A stretch of DNA of 51,725 nucleotides from Campylobacteraceae bacterium (GCA_027035765.1 JALVUD010000006.1:1-51725); one strand, 5' to 3'. Shown: positions 41,578 through 49,596, numbered from the stretch's first letter. Translations and numbers: made by a program. Notes: a model not told the origin generated them from the sequence alone.

Positions 41578-42405
41578 TCAATCCCGTCGGACTTTGGGAA
41601 GGTTTTCCCGAAGGATCGATACAAAGTCGGTCTTTGTCCAGCTTCCCGGATAGCTGTGCAGAAGTTTCCCTTCCGGTGAAAGGAAAAAGAAGCTGGGAGT
41701 AATATGCTGATAGGCTTTTACCAGTTTTGGAGGAAGTTTGCTCCTGCGAATATTGACTTCTGCAAAGATGAAATTTTTTCGGAGCATTCTTTGGATCTCA
41801 GGGTCGCTCAGAACCTCTCGATCCATCTTTTTGCAATAGTGGCAGGTGGGGGAGCTGGCTTCGACGATGAGGGTCTTCCCGCTCTGTTTCGCCTCCGCCA
41901 GAAGAGTCTGCAGATCCAATGTTCCCTCGAAATGACGTTTGAGCGGTTTTGGCTTCCCGTGATGATCTTCGGAGTAGTGCATGAAATACTGCGCCAAATT
42001 CGCCAAAGCTTCGTCGTCGAGCTTCACTCGGGGATGTGTTGTTTCAAAGTAGCGATTTATCGCCGGGCTCAATAATGTCTGCCTCTCGTCCGGATGCTCC
42101 AGATAGTCCCGAAGGTACTCTTCGATTTCGATCTGACGCATTTCAGGATCTTCGGGATCACCAATCTTTTTGGGGCCCCGCATAATGCCGTAAACCAGCA
42201 TATTGACGGTGGGAGCTTTGAGGTTCAGCAGTCGGTTTTTCGCTTTGAAAAAGTTCTCTTTAAGTCGCTGTTCGGGGATGTAGCCTCTATGGCAGGAGGA
42301 ACATTCGGCAGCAAAAATCTTTTTGCCCTCTTCGTAATTGCCGAAAAGTGAAACGGTGAGAAGGAGGAGAAGAATGGGGAAGACGAACAGGTTTTTTCGA
42401 TTCAT
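41578..42405 (-). CDS. periplasmic cytochrome c-thioredoxin fusion (SoxW-like)
   Basis: A 275-residue exported protein. The signal peptide spans about 1-22. A cytochrome c-like domain has the heme site CSSCH (35-39), and a Met-rich region around 69-75 could hold the distal ligand. A C-terminal thioredoxin domain has SPTCHYCKKMD (Cys188, Cys191). It is the last gene of the sox block, 86 bases after soxB. The fusion suggests an electron path between a c-type heme and a disulfide, perhaps to keep the SoxY cysteine or SoxA/SoxB in a working redox state. SoxW is a separate thioredoxin in other bacteria. The start at 42405 is preceded by a weak ribosome site; the longer frame lies in hairpins. Confidence 0.82.
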   Translation of the reverse strand: MNRKNLFVFPILLLLLTVSLFGNYEEGKKIFAAECSSCHRGYIPEQRLKENFFKAKNRLLNLKAPTVNMLVYGIMRGPKKIGDPEDPEMRQIEIEEYLRDYLEHPDERQTLLSPAINRYFETTHPRVKLDDEALANLAQYFMHYSEDHHGKPKPLKRHFEGTLDLQTLLAEAKQSGKTLIVEASSPTCHYCKKMDREVLSDPEIQRMLRKNFIFAEVNIRRSKLPPKLVKAYQHITPSFFFLSPEGKLLHSYPGSWTKTDFVSILRENLPKVRRD

Positions 42406-42419
42406 TTTCGGATCTTTCC

Positions 42420-42492
42420 GTGTTTCGTTTTCAATCCTGCCCGACTCAAAACGAAACACCGATGCAGATCCTTCGGCTAAGCCGAAGGATCT
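42420..42492 (-). other. two strong hairpins between soxB and the cytochrome-thioredoxin gene
   Basis: AGATCCTTCGGC (42466-42477) pairs with GCCGAAGGATCT (42481-42492) over TAA, a perfect 12-bp stem touching the soxB stop codon. GTGTTTCGTTTT (42420-42431) pairs with AAAACGAAACAC (42448-42459), again 12 bp, just before the next ribosome site. Neither is followed by a T-run, so RNA processing or stability control is more likely than simple termination. Confidence 0.75.
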
Positions 42493-44273
42493 CATACGCA
42501 GTTACACTTGTAAGTGATACCGGGATTGCCCTTGACATTCACCAGCTCGGGGGTATCCACCTTGAGCTTCTTGATGTGTTTGTGGGCCTTGAGGTAGGTC
42601 TCCACGGTCTCCCAGATCGGTTCACCGGGTGCTTTGGAGTTAACGGTGGCCCATCCGGCAACCTTGTACTTCTTGTTGGGTTCCAGGGGTTTACCGTTGG
42701 TCAGCGTGATGTTGCTGCAGCGATTACCCGCCTTGGCCAGGGGATCGAAGCGGTAGGCGAGTCCTCCGGTCCGCACCATATCGCCTCCCTGCTGATAGAA
42801 GGGATCGGGGTTGAAGAGGTTGTCCGCCACATCCTCCAGGATCGCCTTGACGGTTTTGCCGTCCATCTCCCGCATATAGGTCTCAGGATAGGTCATCGCC
42901 GTCTCTGTCGCCAGATCGTCGAAGGTGATCTCCTGTCCGGGGATCACACTGGTTCCCCAGCGGAAACCGGGGGAGAAGGAGATATCGGCCCCTTTGACCT
43001 CCCGCAGAGCGTCACAGATGATCTGGTCCCAACTGCCGTTGAAGTTCCCGCGACGGAAAAGAGTGACGTCGGTGGTGGCAATGACCCGGTTCAGGTCTTT
43101 GAGATAGGGTTTGCGCACCTCATCGATGTACTTTTTCATTGTGGGATCTTCGGGGATCAGATCAGAGAAGATCGGCAGCAGCGTGAATTTGAAGTCCTTG
43201 ATCTTGCCGTTCTGGATATCCAGGTCAAGAACGTTGAGGAACTTGGCGTTGGAACCGGCGTTGCAGACGTAGGTCACACCGCCTTTGTTCTTGACCGGGT
43301 AGGCTTCGGGAACACCGTCGTGGGTATGACCGCCCATGATAAAGTCGATGCCGTTGACCACCTGGGCCATCTTTTTGTCCACGTCATATCCGTTGTGGGA
43401 GAGGACGATGACCGCATCGGGCTTCTCTTTTTTGCGGACCAGGTCCACGAACTCCTGCATGCTGTCGGCATCGATACCGAAAGTCAGGTCGGGGATGAAG
43501 CGCTTGGGGTTGGCAATGGTGGTATAGGGGAAGGCCTGTCCGATGATCGCTACCCGCGCGTTCCCCAGCTTCTTGACAGTATAGGGCTTGAAGGCGAGTC
43601 CGCTATCCTCGTCATAGGGCGTGTACTTCTCCTCCATGATGGAGTCCTCTTTGACCTTGACGTTCTGGGCGATGAACTCGGCTTTGAGCTCCTTGATGTT
43701 CTCGAGAATCTCCTTTTCGGTATAGGTAAACTCCCAGTGACCGACCATCACATCGACCCCGAGCAGGTTCTGGGCGCCTACCATATCCTTGCCGCGGGTC
43801 TGGAGCGCCGTCCAGCTCCCCTGCCAGGTGTCTCCGCCGTCGAGCAGCAGGGTCTTCTCTTTGCCGAAGCTTTCCCGGAGGAAGTCCACGACAGTTTTGA
43901 GGTGGGCGTAGCCGCCGACGCGACCCATCTTTTTGGCATGCTCGTTGAAACGGAGGCAGGTCATGGCGTATTCGAGACGTTTGTCGCCTTCGATACCGTA
44001 ATACTTCATAAAGTGCTCCCCGACAATATGGGGAGGCTTGCCGAAGTTCTCACCGACGCCCAGGTTGACACTGGGTTCCCGGAAATAGACGGGAACCAGC
44101 TGGGCATGAGGATCAGTCATATGAAGGATGCGGGTGTTACCGAAGGGCTTGAGCTTGTAGTAGTCTTTCAGATCACCTTTGGGAACGATCCGCATATGGG
44201 ATTTGGCAAAAAGCGGTGCCGACCCCAGTACCGCCATCATATAGACGAATTCACGTCGGTTCATTGGATTCAT
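42492..44273 (-). CDS. soxB: sulfate thiol hydrolase SoxB
   Basis: SoxB releases sulfate from the sulfonated cysteine of SoxY in the periplasm, using two manganese ions. The 593-residue protein has a Tat-like N-terminus (NRREFVYMMAVLGS) and the 5'-nucleotidase-family motifs MTDPHAQL (Asp54, His56), DGGDTWQGS, VGHWEF, LSHNGYDVDKK and GGHTHDG. The nucleotidase C-terminal domain follows. The extreme C-terminus is KCNCV with two Cys. AAGGAAA precedes the ATG. It follows the 148-residue gene after 134 bases that contain hairpins. Confidence 0.95.
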   Translation of the reverse strand: MNPMNRREFVYMMAVLGSAPLFAKSHMRIVPKGDLKDYYKLKPFGNTRILHMTDPHAQLVPVYFREPSVNLGVGENFGKPPHIVGEHFMKYYGIEGDKRLEYAMTCLRFNEHAKKMGRVGGYAHLKTVVDFLRESFGKEKTLLLDGGDTWQGSWTALQTRGKDMVGAQNLLGVDVMVGHWEFTYTEKEILENIKELKAEFIAQNVKVKEDSIMEEKYTPYDEDSGLAFKPYTVKKLGNARVAIIGQAFPYTTIANPKRFIPDLTFGIDADSMQEFVDLVRKKEKPDAVIVLSHNGYDVDKKMAQVVNGIDFIMGGHTHDGVPEAYPVKNKGGVTYVCNAGSNAKFLNVLDLDIQNGKIKDFKFTLLPIFSDLIPEDPTMKKYIDEVRKPYLKDLNRVIATTDVTLFRRGNFNGSWDQIICDALREVKGADISFSPGFRWGTSVIPGQEITFDDLATETAMTYPETYMREMDGKTVKAILEDVADNLFNPDPFYQQGGDMVRTGGLAYRFDPLAKAGNRCSNITLTNGKPLEPNKKYKVAGWATVNSKAPGEPIWETVETYLKAHKHIKKLKVDTPELVNVKGNPGITYKCNCV

Positions 44274-44308
44274 TGTTTTCCTTTGTTCGTTATTTCACAG
44301 TCAATAGC

Positions 44309-44399
44309 GTGGGGAATACCCACCGTACCATCTATGGATTTCGGATGGGCATAGCCCACCCTACATGGATGGGACCTGATACGTACACCTAATTGTACG
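44309..44399 (-). other. hairpins in the soxB leader (REP-like)
   Basis: Three inverted repeats occur. CGTACA/TGTACG is at 44382-44399, next to the stop of the preceding gene. GGATGGGC with GCCCACCC is at 44343-44361; in the minus-strand RNA the single mismatch becomes a G-U pair. GTGGG/CCCAC is at 44309-44323. The string GGTGGGC-TAT-GCCCA is of the dispersed intergenic-palindrome kind. They split the sox operon between soxA and soxB. Confidence 0.6.
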
Positions 44400-44407
44400 C
44401 AAAAAGC

Positions 44408-44854
44408 TTAAAACTTATACCCGTCTCCGGGGATGGCCAGATGATAATCCTTCTGTGCCTCTTTGACCTGCTGCAGAGAGCGGACAGCGAAGGTACAGGC
44501 TCTCCAAGCCGCATAGTCGGTCTTAAAGGTCTTCTTCTTCTCTTTGCCTTTTTTCTTGTAATGCAGGGTCACTTCGGGCTTTTTGGTTTTGATCGCCTCT
44601 TTGAGCCCTTTGATATAGACGCTGTTGCGGATACCAAGCCGCTTGAACTCAACCCCGAGCTTGACCGCTTCGGGGTTATACTTCTCAGCGACGGCCAGGA
44701 CTTTCTCCAGTCCGTTGGCTTTGACATCGCAAACCTTCTTTACATCGAGTTTCGCCGCCTGCTCAACCATCGGGGTAACCTCTTCGGCCGCTGCAGCGAT
44801 CGAGAGGGCAGCGCCCAGTCCCAGGATCGTGACGAGTCTGTTGATTGTTTTCAT
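44408..44854 (-). CDS. periplasmic protein of unknown function in the sox operon (SoxK-like position)
   Basis: A 148-residue protein with a signal peptide (about 1-22) and a Lys-rich mature part. Only two Cys remain (Cys42 in KKVCDVK, and one in WRACTFAV), which could form a disulfide. There is no heme motif. The C-terminal end reads YHLAIPGDGYKF. It starts 10 bases after soxA and precedes soxB. In some sulfur bacteria a small SoxAX-binding protein (SoxK/SAXB) is encoded directly after soxA, so this is a candidate for that role. I cannot confirm homology from memory, and the length is greater than typical SoxK. Confidence 0.7.
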   Translation of the reverse strand: MKTINRLVTILGLGAALSIAAAAEEVTPMVEQAAKLDVKKVCDVKANGLEKVLAVAEKYNPEAVKLGVEFKRLGIRNSVYIKGLKEAIKTKKPEVTLHYKKKGKEKKKTFKTDYAAWRACTFAVRSLQQVKEAQKDYHLAIPGDGYKF

Positions 44855-44864
44855 CCTGCCCTCC

Positions 44865-45764
44865 TTATTTGCGGATATCCGGCCCGTCGACGGGCAAACC
44901 GTTGGACATATAGGCCATAAAGTAGAGCATATCGCTCATCCACTGGCCTCCGGGCTTGTGGGGATTTTCCCCCTGGTTTTTCTCACACCCTTTGATCCGG
45001 CGTTCCAGTGTTCCCAGTCCCTGCCATTTGAGGCGGTAGACAGGGAAATGAGTCGTATGTCCCAACAGAGGAGAAAGAAATTCACGGCGTACCCGGTTTC
45101 CTGATCCCTGAACATGACAAGTAGCACAAGAGAGTTTTAGATATCCTCGCTGTGAATAGTAGTTTTTCTTTCCACGCTCATAGGCTGCCGCTGCAGCTTT
45201 GGAAGGAATGGTAATATGAACCTTTTTACCTGCCTCTTTGCTCATATGGGCGAAATAGGCTTCCAGGTCGGCCATTTTTCCTTTGGTCAGTTTCCAGGGT
45301 TTCTGTCCGTTGGCTTTCAGGCAATCATCGATGGCAACGCTCAGGGTAACAACCTTCCCTTTCTTGTCATCAAATTTGGGGTACTCCCCGGCGATAGCGG
45401 GATCGGGGAAGCACTGCTTGATTCCTTTGGTCTTGTTATAGAGTTCCTCCCCGGCATCGATATTATCCTCATAAGGAGGCATTTCATTGATATCGTTGTA
45501 CTGGGCACGACCGATCTTATCATAGGCATAAGAACCCAGACGAAACTCCTCAAACTTGACTCCCTTTCTCAGATTCTTGAAATCCTCGGGAGTGGCATAA
45601 GGGAAAAACTGCTTATTTTTTGCAGGATCAGAAAATTTCTTTTCCATGTATTTCACCAACGCCTGTCGATCTTTTTCTGCCTGTGTATTGAAGGATCCGG
45701 CATATGCCACCGACGCACCTATCAATACCGCCACCGACGTTTTCACAATCTTTCCAATCATCAC
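44865..45764 (-). CDS. soxA: L-cysteine S-thiosulfotransferase catalytic subunit SoxA (monoheme)
   Basis: SoxA with SoxX joins thiosulfate oxidatively to the SoxY cysteine. The 299-residue protein has a signal peptide (about 1-22) and a single heme motif, CATCH (213-217). The heme-ligand cysteine is Cys260 in RRIKGCEKNQG. The N-terminal domain has no CxxCH; Cys118 and Cys148 probably form a disulfide where diheme SoxA carries its first heme. Two ATG codons start the frame; TAGGAG-type sequence precedes them. Confidence 0.94.
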   Translation of the reverse strand: MMIGKIVKTSVAVLIGASVAYAGSFNTQAEKDRQALVKYMEKKFSDPAKNKQFFPYATPEDFKNLRKGVKFEEFRLGSYAYDKIGRAQYNDINEMPPYEDNIDAGEELYNKTKGIKQCFPDPAIAGEYPKFDDKKGKVVTLSVAIDDCLKANGQKPWKLTKGKMADLEAYFAHMSKEAGKKVHITIPSKAAAAAYERGKKNYYSQRGYLKLSCATCHVQGSGNRVRREFLSPLLGHTTHFPVYRLKWQGLGTLERRIKGCEKNQGENPHKPGGQWMSDMLYFMAYMSNGLPVDGPDIRK

Positions 45765-45798
45765 TTCTCCTTTTTAGGACGATAGACCCGTGGGTCGA

Positions 45799-46092
45799 TT
45801 ACTTGATCTTCGCTTTTCCTGTCTTGGTATTACCCTTGAGGTCTACCCAGGTGATCTCAACCTCTTCTCCTTTTTTCCCGCCTTTGAAATAGAACTTCAT
45901 GTAGGGGTTCTTGGAGAGGAATTGGCTGGTAGAGACTTCGAAGACAGTCGCACCTTCATTCTTGGCAGTGACGTAGACGATGAAGTTGGCCTCTTTGCCT
46001 TTTTTCTTCGCTTGACGGTAGCTGAGCATGGGATGCTTCATCATGACCTTGACTTCGGTTTTGTCGCCTTTGAGTTTCGCTTTGATTCTCAT
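45799..46092 (-). CDS. soxZ: sulfur carrier complex subunit SoxZ
   Basis: SoxZ is the partner of SoxY and has no catalytic residue of its own. The 97-residue protein is an immunoglobulin-like beta sandwich without a signal peptide, so it is exported with SoxY. Typical segments are VKVMMKHPML near residue 15, STSQFLSKNPYMKFYFKG, and WVDLKGNTKTGKAKIK at the end. A/T-rich sequence (46093-46163) separates it from soxY. Confidence 0.94.
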   Translation of the reverse strand: MRIKAKLKGDKTEVKVMMKHPMLSYRQAKKKGKEANFIVYVTAKNEGATVFEVSTSQFLSKNPYMKFYFKGGKKGEEVEITWVDLKGNTKTGKAKIK

Positions 46093-46163
46093 TATTTTTT
46101 TCCTTTCTCGCTTAATATTTTTTAACTTATCTACTCATAAATCAATTCCAAAAACCGGAAGCA

Positions 46164-46646
46164 TCAGCCGCCGCAACCACCGACAGTAACTTTGACTTTC
46201 TTCTCTGCCTTGTAGAGCTTACCGTCGATTTCCGCCACGACAACCACATGACCGGTCTGTTGCATCTTGATCCGGACAGAGTAGTCGGGAATACCACGCT
46301 CAGGTACATCGAAGATTGCCACCAGTGCTTCAGGGTCGGCACTCTGCAACAGGGCGATCTTTTTTGCACCTTCCGCTTTGAAACTGACGGGAACGACTGC
46401 ACCGTTTTCCGCAATTTCAGGCGCTTTGAGCATGATTTTTCCCTCTTCGACTTTATCGCTACCGAAGACCGCTTTGATGGCGGCATTGACACCTGTCAGA
46501 TCTTCGCCTTTAGATTTTTCGTCATTTTTGATTTTCCAAACTTTGGGGAGAGCCTTACGATAGTTCTCCGCCATCAGCATCGAGGGGGCAGTCGCCGCCA
46601 CTGCGAAGATTCCAGCTCCGAGTCCGAGAAATTTTCTTCTTTGCAT
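46164..46646 (-). CDS. soxY: sulfur carrier protein SoxY
   Basis: SoxY carries the sulfur intermediates covalently on a cysteine near the end of a swinging arm. The 160-residue protein has a Tat signal (QRRKFLGLGAG) and ends in VTVGGCGG, the carrier motif, with Cys158. The Tat signal supports folded co-export with SoxZ. It sits between soxX and soxZ; GAAAGGAA precedes the ATG. Confidence 0.96.
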   Translation of the reverse strand: MQRRKFLGLGAGIFAVAATAPSMLMAENYRKALPKVWKIKNDEKSKGEDLTGVNAAIKAVFGSDKVEEGKIMLKAPEIAENGAVVPVSFKAEGAKKIALLQSADPEALVAIFDVPERGIPDYSVRIKMQQTGHVVVVAEIDGKLYKAEKKVKVTVGGCGG

Positions 46647-46670
46647 GTTGTACTTCCTTTCTTGTTGAGT

Positions 46671-47024
46671 TTATTTGACTGTTTTGAGATAGGCGACCAC
46701 CGCTTTGATCTGATGGTCATCCAGCACGCCGTTGAGTCCGAAAGGCGGCATGGCCGAAATCGGGTTCGTCGTATAGGGGTTGTAAATTTTATCATACAGA
46801 GCCTGCTCCGGCCATGCGGAGAGTCCCTGAAGCTTGGGGCCCAGGTTACCGGGGTTGTTAATCTTTTTTCCGTTGACGGCATGACAGGCGAGGCAGTTGC
46901 CGATCTTCTTGGTATTGAAGATCTTCTCTCCCTCTTTCACCAGATCGGCGTTGCCGGCCACCGCATTGACGCTCATCAGGCCGACAGTTGCCGTCGCGGC
47001 CAGAAACAGTTTCATCTTCTGCAT
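46671..47024 (-). CDS. soxX: cytochrome c SoxX
   Basis: SoxX is the monoheme electron-accepting partner of SoxA. The 117-residue protein has a signal peptide (about 1-23), the heme motif CLACH (44-48), and a distal Met in ISAMPPFG. AAGGAG precedes the ATG, 10 bases after soxD. Its small size matches the SoxX of Campylobacterota. Confidence 0.92.
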   Translation of the reverse strand: MQKMKLFLAATATVGLMSVNAVAGNADLVKEGEKIFNTKKIGNCLACHAVNGKKINNPGNLGPKLQGLSAWPEQALYDKIYNPYTTNPISAMPPFGLNGVLDDHQIKAVVAYLKTVK

Positions 47025-47034
47025 GATGTACTCC

Positions 47035-48177
47035 TTATTTGCTTTTGTTGACCATGTAGTCCACGATCGCTTTGACCTGATCGTCTTTCAGGCTCATATT
47101 GCCCCCCTTGGGAGGCATGCCGTTGAATCCTTTGATCGCATGCTCATAAAGAGTCTCTTTGCCCTGTTTGATGCGGTCGGCCCACTCATCCTTGTGACCG
47201 ACAACGGGGGCACCGGCCGCTCCACTCGCGTGGCAACCGGCACAGCTGGCTTTGTAGGCAGCCGCGGCTGCGGCATCGCCTGCACCGCCTTTGGGAGCCG
47301 GCAACGGTGCTTCGATCGCGGCAAATCCTTCGCCGTTCATGATCGGCTTGCCGCAGTTGTAGCGGGGAACCTTGACCGTTGGAGTGATCGATTCCGTTGC
47401 GTCGATTTTGATGTGCATCACCGTCCACTTTTTCATATCGCGGCAATCTTTCATACAGCGCGTGTTGTGGGTATCCGGCTTGCGCAGGTTGTTATAGATG
47501 AAGCCCTTTTCATTGGGCAGATGGACCTTTTTGAGGAAGTCGGCATTGATGACCGTATCATCCTCAATATCCTTGCCGTCCACCTGAATCTCATTGAGCT
47601 GCAGCAGATAACCGATAATCCCATAAACCTCATCATTGGTGAGCTTCTTGGGTGTCGGAAGCGGCATGGCCATTTTGATGTACCAGAAGAACGGCGTGAT
47701 ATAGGGAGCGTAGCTTCCCAGGGTCTTCTCAGGTCCATCTTCCCCGCCAGTTTTGGCCTGGTTTTTCAGGGTCCCTTTTCCGCCGACAAGAACCGGGTTC
47801 TTTCCGACCCCTTCACCAAAGTCTCCGTGACACATGGCACAGTTATTGGCGAAGACCTCGGCCCCTTTTTCCACAGTCATCTGTCCGGGAGGCAGACCTT
47901 TGCCGTCGGGACGAACATCGACGTTCCAACCGGCGATCTGCTTGGGTGTGGCGTTCACACCGTATTTCAGTTCGCCTTTTTTGATCTTGACGTTGGTACG
48001 CTCACGCATGACCGCACCGTCGATGTTGATTTTCTTCCCGTCTTTTTTGACGATTCCGTGATAGGGATAGTGGTTGGGATCAGCCGGTGCTCCCTTGTCA
48101 TACGCCAAAGCCATCGAGGCACTCAATGCCAGTGCACCCGTCATGACAACGATATTACGCGCGACGAATCTGGACAT
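47035..48177 (-). CDS. soxD: sulfane dehydrogenase diheme cytochrome SoxD
   Basis: SoxD is the cytochrome subunit of SoxCD, which oxidises the sulfane sulfur on SoxY by six electrons. The 380-residue protein has a signal peptide (about 1-25), heme motifs CAMCH (113-117) and CAGCH (312-316), and a Cys-containing middle region (CMKDC at 241-245, Cys275). An Ala/Gly-rich hinge (about 292-308) joins the second cytochrome domain. The ATG follows a strong GGGAGGTGA and lies inside the soxC 3' end, overlapping by 23 bases. Confidence 0.93.
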   Translation of the reverse strand: MSRFVARNIVVMTGALALSASMALAYDKGAPADPNHYPYHGIVKKDGKKINIDGAVMRERTNVKIKKGELKYGVNATPKQIAGWNVDVRPDGKGLPPGQMTVEKGAEVFANNCAMCHGDFGEGVGKNPVLVGGKGTLKNQAKTGGEDGPEKTLGSYAPYITPFFWYIKMAMPLPTPKKLTNDEVYGIIGYLLQLNEIQVDGKDIEDDTVINADFLKKVHLPNEKGFIYNNLRKPDTHNTRCMKDCRDMKKWTVMHIKIDATESITPTVKVPRYNCGKPIMNGEGFAAIEAPLPAPKGGAGDAAAAAAYKASCAGCHASGAAGAPVVGHKDEWADRIKQGKETLYEHAIKGFNGMPPKGGNMSLKDDQVKAIVDYMVNKSK

Positions 48178-49528
48178 TGTTCACCTCCCCGTTTGCTTTG
48201 ACTTCCCAGTATTGGATCGCATTTCTATGATAGATGAATTCGGTACCCCGCGCATCCATCAGCTGCTGCTGTTCAGGCTGGGTATAACCGGTTTCATCCG
48301 TAGAACGGCTGCCGACGATCAGCGGTTTGCCGTCCCAGTCGAAATAGTATTCGAAGCGGGTGATCATCTTGGGCAATACTTCGCTGGTGATAGTCGCCTC
48401 GTGCCAGGTCTTGCCCCCGTCGAGGGTAACGTCAACATGACTGATCTTGCCTTTACCGCTCCAGGCGATGCCGGCGAGCTTCATCCGGCCAGGCTTCTGA
48501 CCTTCCCATCCCCGCTCGGGACAGGGTGAGGTGATGACCGAATCGGACTCAAAGACCCAGTTGAACATCAATGCTTTTCCGCTGGGAAGCAGTTCCGTGT
48601 ACTTAGTGCTCTCTTCACGGACCCACCAGGATTTGTCGTCGAATTTGAGCCGACGTAGCCATTTGGTTTGGATGACGCCCTCCCAGCCGGGAAGAAGCAG
48701 CCGAACCGGGTAGCCGTTTTCGGGACGCAGTGCCTCGCCGTTCATCGCATAGACCAGCATGGCATCGTCGAGTACCTTTTCGATAGGTACGGAACGTCCG
48801 ACACTGGCAGGATCGGATCCTTCCGAGAACATCCATTTGGCTTCCGGTTTCAATCCGATATCAGCCAAGATGGTCTTGAGCTCAACACCGGTGTACTCGG
48901 AGGCCGAGAGCATTCCGTGGGTGACCTGCAGGGAGTTCAGACCCGGTCCCCGTGCTTCCATCGCACTGTTGGCGGGGCAGGAGAAGAAATGCTTCCGCGT
49001 CACACTGGGGTAGCGCTTGAGATCCTCGAGAGTGAGAATAACGGGGCGCTCCACAAGGCCGTGGATCATCAAACGCCACTCTTTGGGGTTGATGTCTACG
49101 ACACCGCCGTGACAACGAACAAAATGCAATCCGTTGGGGACGATGGTCCCCTCCAGATCCTGCCAGGGGGTGAAGCTGACAGAAGCCTTCTGATCGGCGG
49201 TCAGCCAGGGGACGATCCGCCGAACCACATTCGATTCATATTTGGAGGGCAGGCCATAGGGATAAGCATTGACATCCCGTCCCCAGGCCTTTCCCCATTT
49301 TGCGATGTGGGGAGGCAGGTTGTCGGGATCAACCTTGCACTCTTCCGCACTCAGTTTTGTCATGCTTCCGGCCCCCAGAGCCGCAGCGGCACCGACTGAA
49401 AACGCGACACCGCGTTTCAGAAAGTCCCTGCGTTCCTCTTTGGGTACGCTCTCCAGCTGCTTCGCGACCTCCTGGATCATCTCCGCAGTGGTGGGAGAGT
49501 GGACCGTTTGGTCCTTCTCTTTCATCAT
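48155..49528 (-). CDS. soxC: sulfane dehydrogenase molybdenum subunit SoxC
   Basis: SoxC is a molybdopterin enzyme of the sulfite oxidase family. The 457-residue protein has a Tat signal (RRDFLKRGVAFSVG, 33-46) after an unusually long N-terminal region. The molybdenum-ligand cysteine is Cys184 in HFFSCPANSAM, followed by the family dimerisation domain. Two adjacent ATG codons (49528 and 49525) follow AAAGGAG; six upstream codons are open but not needed. It is the first gene of the sox operon. The palindrome at 49563-49576 and two -10-like strings lie just upstream. Confidence 0.93.
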   Translation of the reverse strand: MMKEKDQTVHSPTTAEMIQEVAKQLESVPKEERRDFLKRGVAFSVGAAAALGAGSMTKLSAEECKVDPDNLPPHIAKWGKAWGRDVNAYPYGLPSKYESNVVRRIVPWLTADQKASVSFTPWQDLEGTIVPNGLHFVRCHGGVVDINPKEWRLMIHGLVERPVILTLEDLKRYPSVTRKHFFSCPANSAMEARGPGLNSLQVTHGMLSASEYTGVELKTILADIGLKPEAKWMFSEGSDPASVGRSVPIEKVLDDAMLVYAMNGEALRPENGYPVRLLLPGWEGVIQTKWLRRLKFDDKSWWVREESTKYTELLPSGKALMFNWVFESDSVITSPCPERGWEGQKPGRMKLAGIAWSGKGKISHVDVTLDGGKTWHEATITSEVLPKMITRFEYYFDWDGKPLIVGSRSTDETGYTQPEQQQLMDARGTEFIYHRNAIQYWEVKANGEVNNVQIRRA

Positions 49529-49562
49529 GAAGCAATCTCCTTTCACATAGATTCAAATTTAC

Positions 49563-49576
49563 TTGACCTCGGTCAA
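49563..49576. promoter_or_regulatory. palindromic operator candidate before soxC
   Basis: TTGACC-TC-GGTCAA is a perfect 14-base palindrome. It also reads TTGAC-N4-GTCAA, the pattern of Crp/Fnr-family sites. On the minus strand it lies about 4-5 bases downstream of TATACT (49581-49586), so it would cover the transcription start and act as a repressor site, at least for that promoter. Confidence 0.5.
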
Positions 49577-49580
49577 TTGA

Positions 49581-49596
49581 AGTATAGCGTAGTATA
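49581..49596 (-). promoter_or_regulatory. tandem -10 elements for the sox operon
   Basis: TATACT occurs twice on the minus strand, at 49581-49586 and 49591-49596, within a strongly A/T-rich stretch (49577-49780). No clear -35 is visible. Confidence 0.4.

Noticed and set aside
42420-44354. A 644-codon plus-strand open frame antisense to soxB
   Set aside because: It mirrors soxB codons in G/C-rich DNA, has no domain logic, and soxB is certain on the other strand.
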